NCBI GenBank assembly: GCA_934162535.1
Contig: CAKPJC010000012.1
Location: 1-48,034, forward strand
Source of the DNA: an uncultured Clostridia bacterium
GTDB taxonomy: Bacteria; Bacillota; Clostridia; TANB77; CAG-508
Length of the DNA stretch: 48,034 bases
Reading direction: 5' to 3'
The notes beneath the pieces are model-generated. The model was given only the letters and a program-made list of their open reading frames with translations. It was not told the origin of the DNA and made no database searches. A program made the translations under genes and the position numbers. Position 1 is the first letter of the stretch; each line of letters begins with the position of its first letter. This document shows, in pieces, positions 16,169-24,982 of the stretch.

Positions 16169-16223
16169 ATTTAGTTAAAAATAAAGAACTACTTCATTCT
16201 GAATAAGTAGTTCTTTACTAAAT
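16169..16223. terminator. Bidirectional terminator between epimerase and regulator genes
   Basis: AAAGAACTACTT (16183-16194) and AAGTAGTTCTTT (16205-16216) form a 12-bp stem, extended by an outer ATTTAGT/ACTAAAT match. The two genes converge here. Confidence 0.8.
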
Positions 16224-16232
16224 TTATTTACT

Positions 16233-17960
16233 TTATTCAACAATAGGTGGAATAAAACTCTCAATTGCATTTCGTAGTTTAGGATGATGAATTACAAAAT
16301 GAATAGAAGGACTATTGGCTTTTGAAATCATAACCCAATTTTTCTCGCAAATTAAAACCTGTATGTTTTTGAATGTATGGTTATTGTTTATTCTTAACTT
16401 ATAATTTTTATTATTTTTTTCATATTTTTTAGTCAAATCCAAATGCTCTAAATATTCTTTGTATGTATAATAAATTTTTTTATCATAAAAACTATCTGCA
16501 AGAAAAAGCAAAAGAGGTGATTTTTCAAATTCTTCTTTTGAAAATTTAGATATTTCATCTTCAAGTAAATTGTTTTCTGTTGCATCTATTGCCATATTTT
16601 TGAATACCTTCACAGATTCTTGTATTTTTTTAATATCTTCATTTGAAATGTTGTTATGTTTTAAAATTCTTAAAAGTAAATCATCAGAAATAGTATGAAT
16701 TGGTAAAGAAGATAAAATTCTTCTACGATTAGCTTTTATTTTTACACTTGAAGATAAAAATGCAAAATAAGCATTTTTAGAATCTTCTTTATATATTTTC
16801 ATTAGGGGCGTAGCCTTTTTTAATAAACAATCTGCTTTTGTCTTATAATATGATATATCATTTTTATTAGTAGTTAATGTGTATTTTCCTTTATCATGAT
16901 AACCATTGATACATTCTCCACATAAAGCAACAGTTCCAGAAACATAAGTAAAGTGGCAATATATATTATTTTGTAATCCTTTTAAAAAGTATGGAGAAAC
17001 CTGCCCTGTCATGTAAATTGGTAACCAGCTTTCTAAACCTAACATCATCTCATTAAATGGTCTATCAACATTATGAATAATATTTAAGTGTAAGCCTTTT
17101 TTTAACATTATAGCGATAGCATACATCCATTTTTTCCCAAACTCAATATCCTGTGCCATATCTTCCATTGGCATATCGCTACACATAAAAACAGGTTCAT
17201 TATTTTTTGAAAGGACGGTTGCTTTAAAAAAGTCTAATTCTCCTTTTTTCATTTCTTCTATACCATAATATGTTTTAGAAATTGCTTTGTAAAAAGGAAT
17301 AGCAGGTACTTTCATTTCATCAAAATGTACAGCTTTTATATATTCATTTAAGTCGAATTTATCTAAATGATTTAAAAAATCATCTATATAATTATGAGAT
17401 GGAACTAAATTAGTAGAAAACCATTTGAATAATTTATTGTAATAGCTAGAATTATCTTTTAAATCTCTTAAACTACAACCAATAAGGATAGCCACAGCCT
17501 TTTTATCATCTTCTGATTTGTATTTTTTAACAACAAAATTACAAACATTTTCAATAAAAATTTTAGGCTTTGATGGATTTGTACTTCCAGTACGAATTTT
17601 AGAAAGCAATGAAGAATCACAAGAACTTGAACGAGCTAATTCAGTCAGATTGATATTTAAAGTTGAAATAAGCTCATTGAAATTTTTACTTAATTGTTCA
17701 AAGTCAATAGAAACATCATTTAAAGTACTAGAAAGGTTGCTGTAAATTTCATCTCTTGTTATATTCAATTTTTTAGAGCTAGAAAGTTTATATAAACCAT
17801 CTACTAATTGTTCTAATTGTTTACCCCTTATATTAGGACTTCTATCTCCTCTACGATAACGACTAATAACAGAAGTAGATAGACCTGAAGCATTTATAAG
17901 TTCTTTAGAAGAACATCCAATATGTTTTATATATGTATTTAATTGCTCACAAAAAGTCAT
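16233..17960 (-). CDS. Large regulator with two XRE-like helix-turn-helix regions
   Basis: The 575-aa product has a Cro/CI-type HTH at residues about 1-55 (SSKELINASGLSTSVISRYR) and a second HTH-like segment at about 95-140 (NLTELARSSSCDSSLLSKIR). A C-terminal region of about 430 residues matches no family I recall. No membrane segment is visible. The start at 17960 (MTFCEQL) is chosen for its GGAGG; the longer start at 17987 has none. It is element cargo, transcribed away from the surface-protein genes, with a palindrome (18027-18056) in the shared upstream region. A local autoregulatory or surface-gene-control role is therefore a reasonable inference. Being on the opposite strand from its neighbours is typical of element regulators. 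Confidence 0.7.
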   Translation of the reverse strand: MTFCEQLNTYIKHIGCSSKELINASGLSTSVISRYRRGDRSPNIRGKQLEQLVDGLYKLSSSKKLNITRDEIYSNLSSTLNDVSIDFEQLSKNFNELISTLNINLTELARSSSCDSSLLSKIRTGSTNPSKPKIFIENVCNFVVKKYKSEDDKKAVAILIGCSLRDLKDNSSYYNKLFKWFSTNLVPSHNYIDDFLNHLDKFDLNEYIKAVHFDEMKVPAIPFYKAISKTYYGIEEMKKGELDFFKATVLSKNNEPVFMCSDMPMEDMAQDIEFGKKWMYAIAIMLKKGLHLNIIHNVDRPFNEMMLGLESWLPIYMTGQVSPYFLKGLQNNIYCHFTYVSGTVALCGECINGYHDKGKYTLTTNKNDISYYKTKADCLLKKATPLMKIYKEDSKNAYFAFLSSSVKIKANRRRILSSLPIHTISDDLLLRILKHNNISNEDIKKIQESVKVFKNMAIDATENNLLEDEISKFSKEEFEKSPLLLFLADSFYDKKIYYTYKEYLEHLDLTKKYEKNNKNYKLRINNNHTFKNIQVLICEKNWVMISKANSPSIHFVIHHPKLRNAIESFIPPIVE

Positions 17961-18026
17961 AAGAAAACCTCCATATTTATAATACAATTTTTATTATAAT
18001 ATATCATAAAAATATAAAAAACACAA

Positions 18027-18056
18027 TCGCCAAAAAAACAACTGAAACTTTGGCGA
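18027..18056. promoter_or_regulatory. Palindromic operator candidate between divergent genes
   Basis: TCGCCAAA (18027-18034) and its exact inverse TTTGGCGA (18049-18056) are spaced 22 bp apart, about two helical turns. The site lies between the regulator start (17960) and the surface-gene promoter. This is the spacing and position expected for a dimeric HTH binding site; a short hairpin is the alternative. Confidence 0.5.
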
Positions 18057-18061
18057 AAAGA

Positions 18062-18090
18062 GTGCAATAAGTATTTTTGTGTGATAGAAT
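18062..18090 (+). promoter_or_regulatory. Probable promoter of the surface-protein genes
   Basis: GTGCAA (18062-18067), 17 bp, TAGAAT (18085-18090) with an extended -10 TGA directly before it. It lies right after the palindrome, so a bound regulator could touch the -35 region. Confidence 0.5.
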
Positions 18091-18101
18091 AAATAAAAAA
18101 T

Positions 18102-18251
18102 ATGTTAAAAGGGGGGAAAAAAAGAATAACAAATCCAAAAACAGGTGATAATATTATAATATACATTGTATTATTTGCAATTGCTATATTAGGAATTATA
18201 ACATTAATAATAGTTAATGTTAAAAAAAGTAAAAGTTCAAAAAAACATTAA
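18102..18251 (+). pseudogene. Orphan NPKTG sorting signal (remnant of a surface protein gene)
   Basis: A 49-codon frame (ATG 18102 to TAA 18249-18251) encodes ITNPKTGDN, a hydrophobic helix (IIIYIVLFAIAILGIITLIIV) and a Lys-rich tail. That is a complete sortase sorting signal with no signal peptide or mature domain in front. The start lies only a few bases from the predicted transcription start and has no ribosome binding site. A GGGGGG run at 18111-18116 may be the old ribosome binding site joined to the gene's 3' end by a deletion. The neighbouring surface gene carries the same NPKTGDN motif. Confidence 0.65.
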
Positions 18252-18265
18252 GGAGGAAAAGTAAA

Positions 18266-19783
18266 ATGAAAATTAAAAAAAGTTTAATATTTTTAGCGAT
18301 TATTTTAGCTAGTATATGTCTATTTATTTTTTCAAACAGAGTAAATGCAGCAACAATTAGTGATGATGGAAAATATACATTAATATTGACTAGCACAGCA
18401 GAAAATGCCAGTATTGATGGTAAAGACCAGAAAATTATAAAATTCAATGTTGCAGAAGGAGAAACTACAGTTAAATTATCTGAATTAACAAAAAATGTTG
18501 TAATTTTTAATGGTAGAACAGAATTCTCACACTGGGAAAAAACATGTGGTGAAAAAGTTAGTGATGATATAGCAATAACTGATTTTAGCTGGAGTGGAAA
18601 GTTAGCAGAAGGCGAAACATATACGAATGGATTAACTCTTTATGCAAGATTTTCTGAAAAGCCATTACAAGGAACTGGTACATATTATTTAACACTTGAT
18701 CCATTTGCAGGTAAAGTAAATGGAGAAAGCATTATAAAATTAACAAGTAAAAGCGCTGAATTTAAAACAGTTGATTTAACAAAATATATACCTGTAAGAG
18801 AAGGATACACATTTAAAGGATGGGAGTTAGATGGAAAAATTGTAACTTCTATTGATTCTAGTTATTTTGCTAAACGTGATTGTATAGAAATAACTGCTAC
18901 ATATACTCAAGATACTTTTAAAGGTGATGGAATTGTACTAAAATTAAATGCTAATGGTGGTAAAATAGATGGCAAAGAATCTAATAGTTATGACTACATA
19001 GGAGGAAATAATTCAGGAACAACAATGTCATTATTACCATACATTCCAGTAAGAGAAGGATATACATTTAACGGTTGGAATACAAAAAAAGATGGTAGCG
19101 GAGAAATCTATAATTATGTTTACTGGAGATTCTGGGATAAGGATGAAAAAACAGACAAAGAATTTGACAAAGATACTTTAATAAAAGAAGAAAACGGTTA
19201 TGAGAGATATAAAAATGTAAATCTATATGCTTCTTGGACTAAAACTTCAGGAGAACCAGAACAACCAGTTAAAGAAACAGTAAAAGAAATTCAAAGTACA
19301 GGAGAAACAAAAGCAAAAATTGAATTCGCAAAAGAAGTTAGCAAAGACTACAAATTAGATATAAAACCTGTAGAAGTTAAAAAGGACTTAACAAACAAAA
19401 ATGTTAAATATGTAGTAGATATAAATGTATTAGAAAATAACCAAATAGTTAAAATTAGTGATACTAAAATGAAAATAAGAATTGCATTGCCAGAAGACTT
19501 AAAAGGATTTAACAAATATGAAGTAGTATATATTTCAAATGATGAAATAAAAGAAACAATACCAGCAACAGTAGAAGATGGATATATAGTATTTGAAACA
19601 TCACATTTAAGTCAATATGGAATTATTGCAACAAATGTTGAAGGAAAAACAGAACAAACAAAAAATGAAACAAACAATCCAAAAACAGGAGATAATATTA
19701 CAACAAATATAATGCTATTTGTAGCTTCTATAGCAACTATTGGAACACTAACATTATTAAAAAGAAAAAAAGTAAGAGAATAG
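18266..19783 (+). CDS. NPKTG-anchored surface protein with InlB-type repeats
   Basis: A 505-aa secreted protein. Residues 1-29 form a signal peptide (basic start, LIFLAIILASICLFIF core, cleavage near VNA-A). Two Listeria-Bacteroides (InlB B-repeat/Flg_new) modules follow: IPVREGYTFKGWELDG near residue 175 and IPVREGYTFNGWNTKKDGSG near 265-285. A Lys/Glu-rich linker and a beta-rich region come next. The C-terminus is a sortase signal: NPKTG at 471-475, a hydrophobic helix and KRKKVRE. The protein is predicted to be covalently attached to peptidoglycan. B-repeats are found in adhesins, but no ligand can be named. AAGGAGG precedes ATG 18266. Confidence 0.88.
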   Translation: MKIKKSLIFLAIILASICLFIFSNRVNAATISDDGKYTLILTSTAENASIDGKDQKIIKFNVAEGETTVKLSELTKNVVIFNGRTEFSHWEKTCGEKVSDDIAITDFSWSGKLAEGETYTNGLTLYARFSEKPLQGTGTYYLTLDPFAGKVNGESIIKLTSKSAEFKTVDLTKYIPVREGYTFKGWELDGKIVTSIDSSYFAKRDCIEITATYTQDTFKGDGIVLKLNANGGKIDGKESNSYDYIGGNNSGTTMSLLPYIPVREGYTFNGWNTKKDGSGEIYNYVYWRFWDKDEKTDKEFDKDTLIKEENGYERYKNVNLYASWTKTSGEPEQPVKETVKEIQSTGETKAKIEFAKEVSKDYKLDIKPVEVKKDLTNKNVKYVVDINVLENNQIVKISDTKMKIRIALPEDLKGFNKYEVVYISNDEIKETIPATVEDGYIVFETSHLSQYGIIATNVEGKTEQTKNETNNPKTGDNITTNIMLFVASIATIGTLTLLKRKKVRE

Positions 19784-19798
19784 TAAGGCGATATATTT

Positions 19799-19826
19799 AG
19801 GCTAGCTATAAGTTATTGGCTAGCCT
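19799..19826 (+). terminator. Terminator between the surface-protein genes
   Basis: AGGCTAGC and GCTAGCCT form an 8-bp stem around a 12-nt loop, followed by TTATAT. Confidence 0.65.
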
Positions 19827-19883
19827 TTATATACAAAAGGACAATGTGAATAATGAGAAAAAAATGAAAGGAGCAAGAGCTTT

Positions 19884-22800
19884 ATGAAAAATAAAACAAA
19901 ATACCTTCTATCAATATTAGTTATGCTAGTAGCCTTTTTGTTGGTAGGAACAAATAAAGTAAATGCAGCAGAATCAGGTATAGCATATAAGGTTGATTTA
20001 GGAACTGTTAATGTTGGATATTCAGAAGAACCAATGGGCTATATTAATGTTCATAACAATGGTACTGAAGCATGGGCTATCTGGAATGTTACAGTTGATA
20101 AAGAGGATATTTTTAACATTAATGGAACCAATCACGATTATGTTGAACCAGCATATGATAGTTACGAGCAGTATTATGTAACGGCTGAAACAGGACTTCC
20201 TGCTGGAACATATACAGGAAAGATAACAGTAGCTACTATGTCAGGTTATACTATGGAAACAACTGTAACTCTAAAAGTAGTAGATCCAAGTGCTAAAAAT
20301 AATGTTTTAGTTACAGATGCTACAGATTTTATTAATGCTGTAAATAAAACTAACGCAGAAAATTCAGCCGATTTAATAAAATTACAAAATGATATTAATA
20401 TGGGTGAGAATGATGAGTTAAATTGGCATATATATAAAGACACTATACTAGATTTAAATGGAAACACATTAACACTCGTAAATGATAAATCAATTAATCT
20501 AATATATCATGATAATGCAACTCTTAAAATAACTGACTCTAGCAATGGAAAAACAGGTAAGATTTATAAAAAGAAAAATAATGAAATATTTTATTTCTTT
20601 ACTGTTCAAGAGAATGATGCAACTCAAAAGCATGATATTGCTGTTTTGGTTGATGGGATAAAAATAGAAAGAGAAAAACAACCAGAAAAACCTAGTACTG
20701 TATTTATGGGAAAGAGCAATTATAAGTTAACTGTAAAAGATACTACATTGAATGGCTTGACTTATTTGTTACGTAGTGATGATAATGTAAAAGTTGATTT
20801 AAGTATTGAAACAATTAAACTTTATACATATTCAGGTCAAAGTATGGCAGTTATGGCACGTAACTCAAATAATGAGTTTGAAAAAGAAATGTTAATAGGT
20901 AATGTAATACCAGAGGATTCTGAGTTTTTATATTATAACATTAATGATAAGCAAGTCGTAGCAGATAGAAATCGATTAATTTCTGAGCCATTTGTTGATC
21001 GTTATGATGATGATAAAACTCGCTCTATTATTGTAAGAAAGAAAACAGGATTTGATATTACAGATGTTAGTTTAAATGAAATTTATGGATATACAGAATC
21101 TACCGATGTAAAAGAAATTCCAATATATAATAGAGGAGCAACTGATTTACAAATTAAAAATGTTTCAGTAGATGATGCTAATTTTATAGTAGATGGTACT
21201 GGAACTCCAACAGTAGTTGTTGGAGCAACAAATACAGATTTCAAGATTAAAGCTAAAAAAGGGCTAATGGTAGGAAAATATACAGCAAACATAACTGTAA
21301 CTGATATAAATGATAATACTTATACATCAAAAGTTACATTAAAAGTTGATAAAAAAGAAATAACAGACCTTGATATTTCAATTGATAGTTGGACTTATGG
21401 TGTTGATGATGAAAAGATGCCAGTTATAAATTATGGTTCAACACTTACAAAAAATGATGGCGATATTAGGTATGCTTCTGAAGATAGTGATTACTGGACT
21501 TGGAGACCTCCAACAACAGCTGGTAAATATAAAATAAAATTCAAATTATCTGATGCTGCTAATGAAAAATATATCATTCCAGAAAAGATAGTTTATTTTG
21601 AAATTTTCAAAAATGACACAGAAATTAAGATAGTAATTAAATCAAATTCATGGGAATATGATGGAAAAGAACATAAAGAAGATGACTATGATGTATATTA
21701 TGGTGGCACAAAACTTGAATATTTATCTGATGTTAAGATGTATGAGTTACCAAATAAAAAACAAGATAGATTATTATTACTACCATCAGGAAAAGTTAAA
21801 GATGTATCTGATGGAATAGTTGAAAATGGTATATTTGATTATATGTTACTAAATGCAAATAGTTATAGTAATGTAACAATAGAAAAAGGAACACTTTCTA
21901 TTACACCAATTACAACTCCAATAATAGTAACTGCAAATAGTGAGAATAAAAATTATGATGGAGAAGATTTAACTAATAAGAGTTATACATATACTAATGA
22001 TGTTTTACTTGTAGGAGATGAGTTAACTGCTACTATTACAGGTAAGCAAAAATATGTTGGAACTTCTGATAATAAAGTAACAGGTGTAAAAGTAACAAGG
22101 GATGGAAAAGATATTACTTCTAACTATACTTTTGGTACTCATGTAAATGGTACATTAAAAGTAGAACAATCATCACAAGTATTTACTGCAGAAGAAAACT
22201 TATATGTTAAAGTTGGTGGAAATCTAACAATAGATAAAATTAAAGAACTATTAAATTGTAATTTAACTGATTATAAAATTAAATATATAAGTGGAAGTGC
22301 AGGAACATTTGATGAAACTACAGGATTTACAGCAGGAACAACAGATGGAAAAGTAACAATGGAAGTTATTGCACCAGCAAAAGATGAAAATAATGATGGA
22401 GTAAATGAATATGCTGAAGCAACAAAAACATTCTATATAAATGTTGTAGAAAAAGAAACTGTAACATTTAGTGGTATAGAAGATAATCAAGTATTTACTT
22501 ATAACGGAAAAAAACAAAAACCGATTGGTAGAATTGAAGTTATAGGTGGAAATGTAAAAATGCTAGATACCAAATATAAAGGAACAGGAACTACAAATTA
22601 TGATAGTGCAGAAGCTCCAAAAAATGCAGGAACTTATACTGTAACATATAGTGTACCAGAAGATAATCCAGATTATGTAGGAAGTGTAACTTATGCTTTT
22701 ACAATTAAGAAAGCACAAGTAACAAAGGAATATCCAGAAAAAACAACATTTGAATATGATGGAATGATTCATGGATATGACTATGGACAAATTGTAGGTA

Positions 22801-24065
22801 TACAAGAAATAACTGGTACTTTAGCGGCTCTAAAAGTTGGGGACTATAGTTTTGCTTGTTCATTAGTAGATAAAGATAACTATGAGTGGAATGATAGTAC
22901 AACTGATGATTATACTGTAAATTGGTCTATAATACAAGGAACACCAAAATACACAATTCCAACAAACTTATCTTCTGTAAAAGGAAAGGTATTAGCAGAT
23001 ATAGCATTACCTAAAGGATTTACTTGGAATGCACCTGCAACAATATTAACAGCAGGAACTAATACATATACAGCAACATACACACCAGAAGATACAGCAA
23101 ATTACAAGACAGTAAACGATATAGAAATTAAAGTAAAAGTAAAAGATTTATTTGATGTAATGACAGCGGTTGATGGTGGTATTAGTGGTGGTAATGGAAC
23201 TATTACTCCAAGCAAAATAGATGTTATAGAAGGAAGTAAAGTAATAATTGAATTTACACCAAATACAGGATATATGGTTGATAAAGTCTTAGTTAATGGG
23301 AAAAAAGTAGAAGTTACTGGTAATGAACTAGAACTTATAGTAAATGAAAACAAAGAAATTGAAGTAAGTTATAAAAAAATACCATTTACAATAACAGTAG
23401 AAGAAGTAACAGGAGCAACAGTAGATCCAAATGGAATAGTTACAGTAAATTATGGCGATAACAAAGACTTTACAATAACAGCAAACACAGGCTATAAACT
23501 AGTAAAAGTATTGGTAAATGATGAAGAAAAAGCATTAGATGGCAATACATTAAATCTAAAGAATATTACGTCAAATATGAAAATTAAAGCAGTAGTAGAA
23601 AAAATAGAATACAAAGTAATAGAAGGTGCAGATCAAACATATACCATTGATCAAAGTACAGAGGCAAGATTTAGAATAAATGCAGATTATAGCTTATTTG
23701 ATAAAAAAGTATATGTAGATGATATACTTGTAGATAGTGCAAATTATACATCAGAAAGTGGAAGTACAATAATTGTATTAAACAAAGACTATGTAGATAC
23801 ACTTGCAATTGGACAACATACATTAAAAGTAGCGTTTACAGATGGAGGAGAAGCAGAAACAACATTTACAATAGCAAGACAATTTGAAGAAAACAATAAT
23901 AACGAAAACGTTTCATTAAATACAGAAAATAAAGAAGAAATGAAAGATAATGCTTCTAATCCAAAAACAGGCGACAATGTAATGCTTTATATAGCAATAG
24001 TAAGTATGTCAATAATAGGGCTTGGAGCGACAACAGTAGCTGCAAAAAAGAACAAAACAAACTAA
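19884..24065 (+). CDS. Large NPKTG-anchored multidomain surface protein (1393 aa)
   Basis: Signal peptide at residues 1-29 (YLLSILVMLVAFLLVG core, ending VNAAES). The modules that can be read are: an Ig-like ASPM/Hydin-type domain (about 35-135); a right-handed beta-helix-like stretch (about 140-300, DLNGNTLTLVND); a second ASPM-type domain (about 395-490); several MBG-like Ig domains (about 490-1080, marked by NYDG, YNGKKQKPIG, AGTYTVTYSV); and two modules with GYMVDKVLVNGK and GYKLVKVLVNDE (about 1085-1245). The sortase signal is NPKTG at 1359-1363 plus a helix and KKNKTN. It is probably a long adhesin or matrix protein fixed to the cell wall. GAAAGGAGC precedes ATG 19884. It is the largest cargo of the element. 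Confidence 0.88.
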   Translation: MKNKTKYLLSILVMLVAFLLVGTNKVNAAESGIAYKVDLGTVNVGYSEEPMGYINVHNNGTEAWAIWNVTVDKEDIFNINGTNHDYVEPAYDSYEQYYVTAETGLPAGTYTGKITVATMSGYTMETTVTLKVVDPSAKNNVLVTDATDFINAVNKTNAENSADLIKLQNDINMGENDELNWHIYKDTILDLNGNTLTLVNDKSINLIYHDNATLKITDSSNGKTGKIYKKKNNEIFYFFTVQENDATQKHDIAVLVDGIKIEREKQPEKPSTVFMGKSNYKLTVKDTTLNGLTYLLRSDDNVKVDLSIETIKLYTYSGQSMAVMARNSNNEFEKEMLIGNVIPEDSEFLYYNINDKQVVADRNRLISEPFVDRYDDDKTRSIIVRKKTGFDITDVSLNEIYGYTESTDVKEIPIYNRGATDLQIKNVSVDDANFIVDGTGTPTVVVGATNTDFKIKAKKGLMVGKYTANITVTDINDNTYTSKVTLKVDKKEITDLDISIDSWTYGVDDEKMPVINYGSTLTKNDGDIRYASEDSDYWTWRPPTTAGKYKIKFKLSDAANEKYIIPEKIVYFEIFKNDTEIKIVIKSNSWEYDGKEHKEDDYDVYYGGTKLEYLSDVKMYELPNKKQDRLLLLPSGKVKDVSDGIVENGIFDYMLLNANSYSNVTIEKGTLSITPITTPIIVTANSENKNYDGEDLTNKSYTYTNDVLLVGDELTATITGKQKYVGTSDNKVTGVKVTRDGKDITSNYTFGTHVNGTLKVEQSSQVFTAEENLYVKVGGNLTIDKIKELLNCNLTDYKIKYISGSAGTFDETTGFTAGTTDGKVTMEVIAPAKDENNDGVNEYAEATKTFYINVVEKETVTFSGIEDNQVFTYNGKKQKPIGRIEVIGGNVKMLDTKYKGTGTTNYDSAEAPKNAGTYTVTYSVPEDNPDYVGSVTYAFTIKKAQVTKEYPEKTTFEYDGMIHGYDYGQIVGIQEITGTLAALKVGDYSFACSLVDKDNYEWNDSTTDDYTVNWSIIQGTPKYTIPTNLSSVKGKVLADIALPKGFTWNAPATILTAGTNTYTATYTPEDTANYKTVNDIEIKVKVKDLFDVMTAVDGGISGGNGTITPSKIDVIEGSKVIIEFTPNTGYMVDKVLVNGKKVEVTGNELELIVNENKEIEVSYKKIPFTITVEEVTGATVDPNGIVTVNYGDNKDFTITANTGYKLVKVLVNDEEKALDGNTLNLKNITSNMKIKAVVEKIEYKVIEGADQTYTIDQSTEARFRINADYSLFDKKVYVDDILVDSANYTSESGSTIIVLNKDYVDTLAIGQHTLKVAFTDGGEAETTFTIARQFEENNNNENVSLNTENKEEMKDNASNPKTGDNVMLYIAIVSMSIIGLGATTVAAKKNKTN

Positions 24066-24078
24066 AATACTATATAGG

Positions 24079-24107
24079 AGAGAACTAGAACTTTCTAGTT
24101 CTCTTTT
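24079..24107 (+). terminator. Terminator after the large surface protein
   Basis: AGAGAACTAGAA pairs with TTCTAGTTCTCT (12 bp), followed by TTT. Confidence 0.85.
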
Positions 24108-24128
24108 AAAAATAAAGGGAGCGATTAT

Positions 24129-24632
24129 ATGGCAGGAAAAAGAGCTAAAACTAAAAAGAGAGTAAAGCTAAATAAAAAGCAGTTAAGTACCATAGGTGTT
24201 CTAATATTGATAATAGCCTTAGTATTTGCAATTATAATGATATTCAAACCTGTAAATGTAGGAAAAATAAACAAAGAAGGTAAAGCGGAATATATAGAAC
24301 GAGTTGCAAATGTAACAAAATATCCAGACAAAAAAATTGTAGAATTTAAAAATGGCTATGAGTTAATAGATAATGGAATAATAACAACCGAAATCTATGA
24401 AAAGTTAAAAAATAATGATAATATCTACAATCTAACTGTAACAGAATATTTAAGATTAGGAGATATATCTTCAAAAGAAAGCTATAACATAAATAAAGCA
24501 ATACAAACAGGAGTAGTAAAAGAAGATACAAGTTATGCAGACTATTTTGCAAAAACTTGTGGATTTGAAAACAAAAAGGAATTATTAAAATATACAAAGG
24601 CGGTATTTGAACTAGTAGATAAAGAAAAATAG
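24129..24632 (+). CDS. Hypothetical single-pass membrane protein, 167 aa
   Basis: Not recognised. A very basic start (MAGKRAKTKKRVKLNKK) precedes one membrane helix (residues about 21-42, IGVLILIIALVFAIIMIF). A charged extracytoplasmic domain of about 120 residues follows, with helical patterning. By the positive-inside rule the N-terminus is cytoplasmic and the domain is outside. The terminator before it and the one after it suggest its own transcript or read-through from the surface gene. AAAGGGAGCG precedes ATG 24129. A role near the cell wall is possible but unsupported. Confidence 0.65.
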   Translation: MAGKRAKTKKRVKLNKKQLSTIGVLILIIALVFAIIMIFKPVNVGKINKEGKAEYIERVANVTKYPDKKIVEFKNGYELIDNGIITTEIYEKLKNNDNIYNLTVTEYLRLGDISSKESYNINKAIQTGVVKEDTSYADYFAKTCGFENKKELLKYTKAVFELVDKEK

Positions 24633-24664
24633 AAATGATTTTTTCAATCAATATATATAAATTT

Positions 24665-24698
24665 TATAGAGGCGTCAAAATGTCGCCTCTATATTTTT
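24665..24698 (+). terminator. Strong terminator
   Basis: TATAGAGGCG pairs with CGCCTCTATA (10 bp), followed by TTTTT. It closes the surface-protein section of the element. Confidence 0.85.
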
Positions 24699-24857
24699 CA
24701 AGTATCCCGCTAAAAGCCACGCTTTTAGGCTCTTATTTGGATTCGGGGCGACTCCATGCTCCTGTAAACTTTAAAAAAGTTTGAAAAAATAAAAAATAAA
24801 AAAAAAATGCAACATTTGATAAAATTTTTGGCTTCATATATATAGAAATGTGAGGTG
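24699..24857. other. Structured, locally GC-richer intergenic stretch
   Basis: The stretch 24633-24982 has no long gene. After the terminator, 24700-24783 is clearly richer in G and C than its surroundings. It holds a hairpin CTAAAAGC-CAC-GCTTTTAG (24710-24728), an unpaired-looking block with GGATTCGGGGCGACTCC, and a second hairpin AAACTTT/AAAGTTT (24766-24782). It could be a non-coding RNA, part of a transfer or recombination site, or a gene remnant. I cannot assign it. Confidence 0.4.
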
Positions 24858-24911
24858 ATGAAATTTGAGAAATATGAAAAAGTTTTACTGTATTTCTATA
24901 TTGTAATTTAA
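24858..24911 (+). CDS. 17-aa leader-like open frame upstream of the recombinase unit
   Basis: ATG 24858 follows GAGGTG closely and encodes MKFEKYEKVLLYFYIVI, then TAA. A terminator-like hairpin follows only a few bases later. The order leader peptide, hairpin, gene resembles attenuation, but no regulatory codons are obvious. Confidence 0.3.
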   Translation: MKFEKYEKVLLYFYIVI

Positions 24912-24913
24912 AA

Positions 24914-24940
24914 TAAAAAGAGATAACAATTCTCTTTTTA
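24914..24940 (+). terminator. Terminator/attenuator-like hairpin upstream of the recombinase unit
   Basis: TAAAAAGAGA and TCTCTTTTTA form a 10-bp stem with a 7-nt loop and an internal T-run. A second small hairpin, CATAACA/TGTTATG (24942-24966), ends directly at the AAGGAG ribosome binding site of the next gene. Confidence 0.55.
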
Positions 24941-24982
24941 GCATAACATTTATTAGAAGTGTTATGAAGGAGTTAAAAAGTA

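Noticed and set aside
21083..23353. Several reverse-strand frames within the large surface protein gene
   Set aside because: They lack RBS and protein-like composition and are shadows of the plus-strand gene.
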